From NCBI RefSeq assembly GCF_001649575.2, contig NC_051431.1, positions 13,904,555-13,968,554 on the forward strand: DNA of 64,000 bases, read 5' to 3'. The notes beneath the pieces are model-generated. The model did not search any database and was not told the origin of the DNA. It was given only the letters and a program-made list of their open reading frames with translations. Within the stretch, counting starts at the first letter, position 1, and the number at the start of each line of letters is the position of its first letter. This document shows positions 62,786 through 64,000 of the stretch, piece by piece. Position numbers and translations under genes: made by a program. The DNA comes from Kryptolebias marmoratus (taxonomy: Eukaryota; Chordata; Actinopteri; Cyprinodontiformes; Rivulidae).

Positions 62786-62835
62786 CACTATAGGAACCAC
62801 AAGTAAACCTGCATTCTGAGACCAATACGCTACTG

Positions 62836-63029
62836 CAGTGGTGTCCAATCCTGGTCCTGGAGGGCCACTATCCTGCAGGTTTTAGATGTTCCCCTGCTTC
62901 AACACACCTGATCTGAATGACTGAGTGATCAGCAGGCTTCTGTAGAACCTGAAGACCCTCTGAAGAGCAGAGAAAAAAACTAAAACATGCAGGATAGTGA
63001 TCCTCCAGGACCAGGATGGGACACCACTG
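62836..63029. mobile_element. hAT-like MITE, copy 3
   Basis: It begins CAGTGGTGTCCAATCCTGG and ends CCAGGATGGGACACCACTG, nearly perfect inverted termini. The flanks CGCTACTG and CTCTACTG match at 7 of 8 positions, an 8-bp duplication of hAT type. It lies 50 bp from copy 2. Confidence 0.8.
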
Positions 63030-63801
63030 CTCTACTGGGATGTCATGAGACAAGGAAACCTTTAAAATATGATGAAGCCCAGTCAGTTAGAGTTTAGTTT
63101 GTGAGGGAAAAAAAAATTGTATTTGAATTCTGAGTTTTGCAAGGAGCCAGTGAAAAGACAGTTCCCACTGTGTTTGCACTTCTCTGCTCAAATCAGAACA
63201 AATCTTCCTGAAAGTTAGTTTTATAAAACTGGAGTCATTGCATCCACAGGATTCCATGCATCCTATATTTAGACCTCATTTAGTTTTGAAGATTTAGATC
63301 CTATAGACCACTTTAAACTGAGGGTTCAGACACCCACAGGGAGGAGGGGTTATATGTGCTTCCAATTTTAGCAGAGGAGATTTGTTTAGGACTGATTGGA
63401 ACTGCAGCCTGCTCTGCTTTAGTATCAGTCATATGGGGATGGGACTACTTGTATTTCAGTTTAAGTCACTGAACCTTTTTTTAGAGACAGATTCAGCTGA
63501 AAACTGGACAGATACTGCATCGTCATGATGCAGTATTTCTACGAACGATTTTACAACATATTCAAGTGCTTAAAACAGACAATACATGGCTCCCACTGTG
63601 CTGGAGCCAAGCGTAATATAAATACTGACTAACACCAAAAACAAACCAAGGGAAACTCGTCGCCTGCCCAAACACACCATGTGACTTCCATGATGTTGAC
63701 ATTGGTTGCAGGACTCCAGTCTCTGATGGGGCGGAAACCGTTTAAGTGTCAGGGTTTGGATATCGACAGCATTTGCCAAACTGTAACAGAGCTCCTACAT
63801 A

Positions 63802-64000
63802 CAGGTGCTGGTCATAAAATTAGAATATCATGAAAAAGTAGATTGATTTCAGTAATTCCATTTAAAAAGTGAAACTTGTATATTATATTCATACATTACA
63901 TACAAACTCATATATTTCAAATGTTTACTTCGTTTAATTTTGATGATTACAAATGACAACAAATGAAAATCTCAAATTCATCATATCAGAAAATTAGAAT
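63802..64000. mobile_element. End of a Tc1/mariner-like element, cut by the window edge
   Basis: From 63802, after a TA dinucleotide, the sequence CAGGTGCTGGTCATAAAATT then AGAATATCATGAAAAAGT matches the terminal region of a very common fish Tc1/mariner family as I know it. The remainder lies beyond 64000. Confidence 0.7.

Larger units (their letters stand above)
62281..63801. other. Upstream of mcam: repeats, no gene
   Basis: Apart from two hAT-like MITE copies, this AT-rich stretch shows no gene, RNA or clear regulatory block. It may be intergenic or belong to an unseen gene to the right. Confidence 0.5.

Overview
The window is a piece of a teleost fish nuclear chromosome. It contains split genes with GT-AG introns, CA/TA microsatellites and many decayed fish-type transposons. 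I cannot name the species. Two convergent genes fill it and no complete third gene is visible.

Region 1 (1 to about 21,570, + strand) is the 3' part of cbl, the c-Cbl RING E3 ubiquitin ligase. Fourteen exons can be joined in frame from 2902 to 17239. They encode about 818 residues: most of the phosphotyrosine-binding TKB module (remainder of the four-helix bundle, EF hand, SH2), the linker helix with its regulatory tyrosines, the RING finger, the proline-rich tail with tyrosine docking sites, and the C-terminal UBA domain. The first exon seen corresponds to human exon 3, so exons 1 and 2 lie before the window. A 3'UTR of about 4.3 kb follows.

Region 2 (about 22,020 to 61,880, - strand) is mcam (CD146), an immunoglobulin-superfamily adhesion receptor. 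Sixteen coding exons join in frame: signal peptide, V-V-C2-C2-C2 Ig ectodomain, Thr-rich stalk, one membrane helix and a short tail with KKGK and dileucine motifs. The final coding exon is not certain. Exons 2 to 16 lie within 10.4 kb, while intron 1 is about 27.7 kb and is mostly decayed repeats.

The genes are tail to tail, with predicted poly(A) signals only about 0.5 kb apart. CBL and MCAM are also neighbours in human, which supports c-Cbl rather than Cbl-b. Region 3 (61,881-64,000) holds the mcam 5'UTR and putative promoter, two copies of a hAT-like palindromic element, and one end of a Tc1/mariner-like element cut by the window edge.

The rest is repeats: Tc1-like relics with terminal inverted repeats, an L2-like LINE 3' end, a hAT-like MITE family with 8-bp target duplications, and two unnamed dispersed families with several copies each. 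I found no tRNA, rRNA, CRISPR array or prokaryote-type system, and nothing that qualifies as an undescribed biological system. The points most worth checking are a two-residue RING insertion in Cbl, the unresolved Mcam C-terminus, symmetric stalk cassette exons in mcam, and the repeat families.
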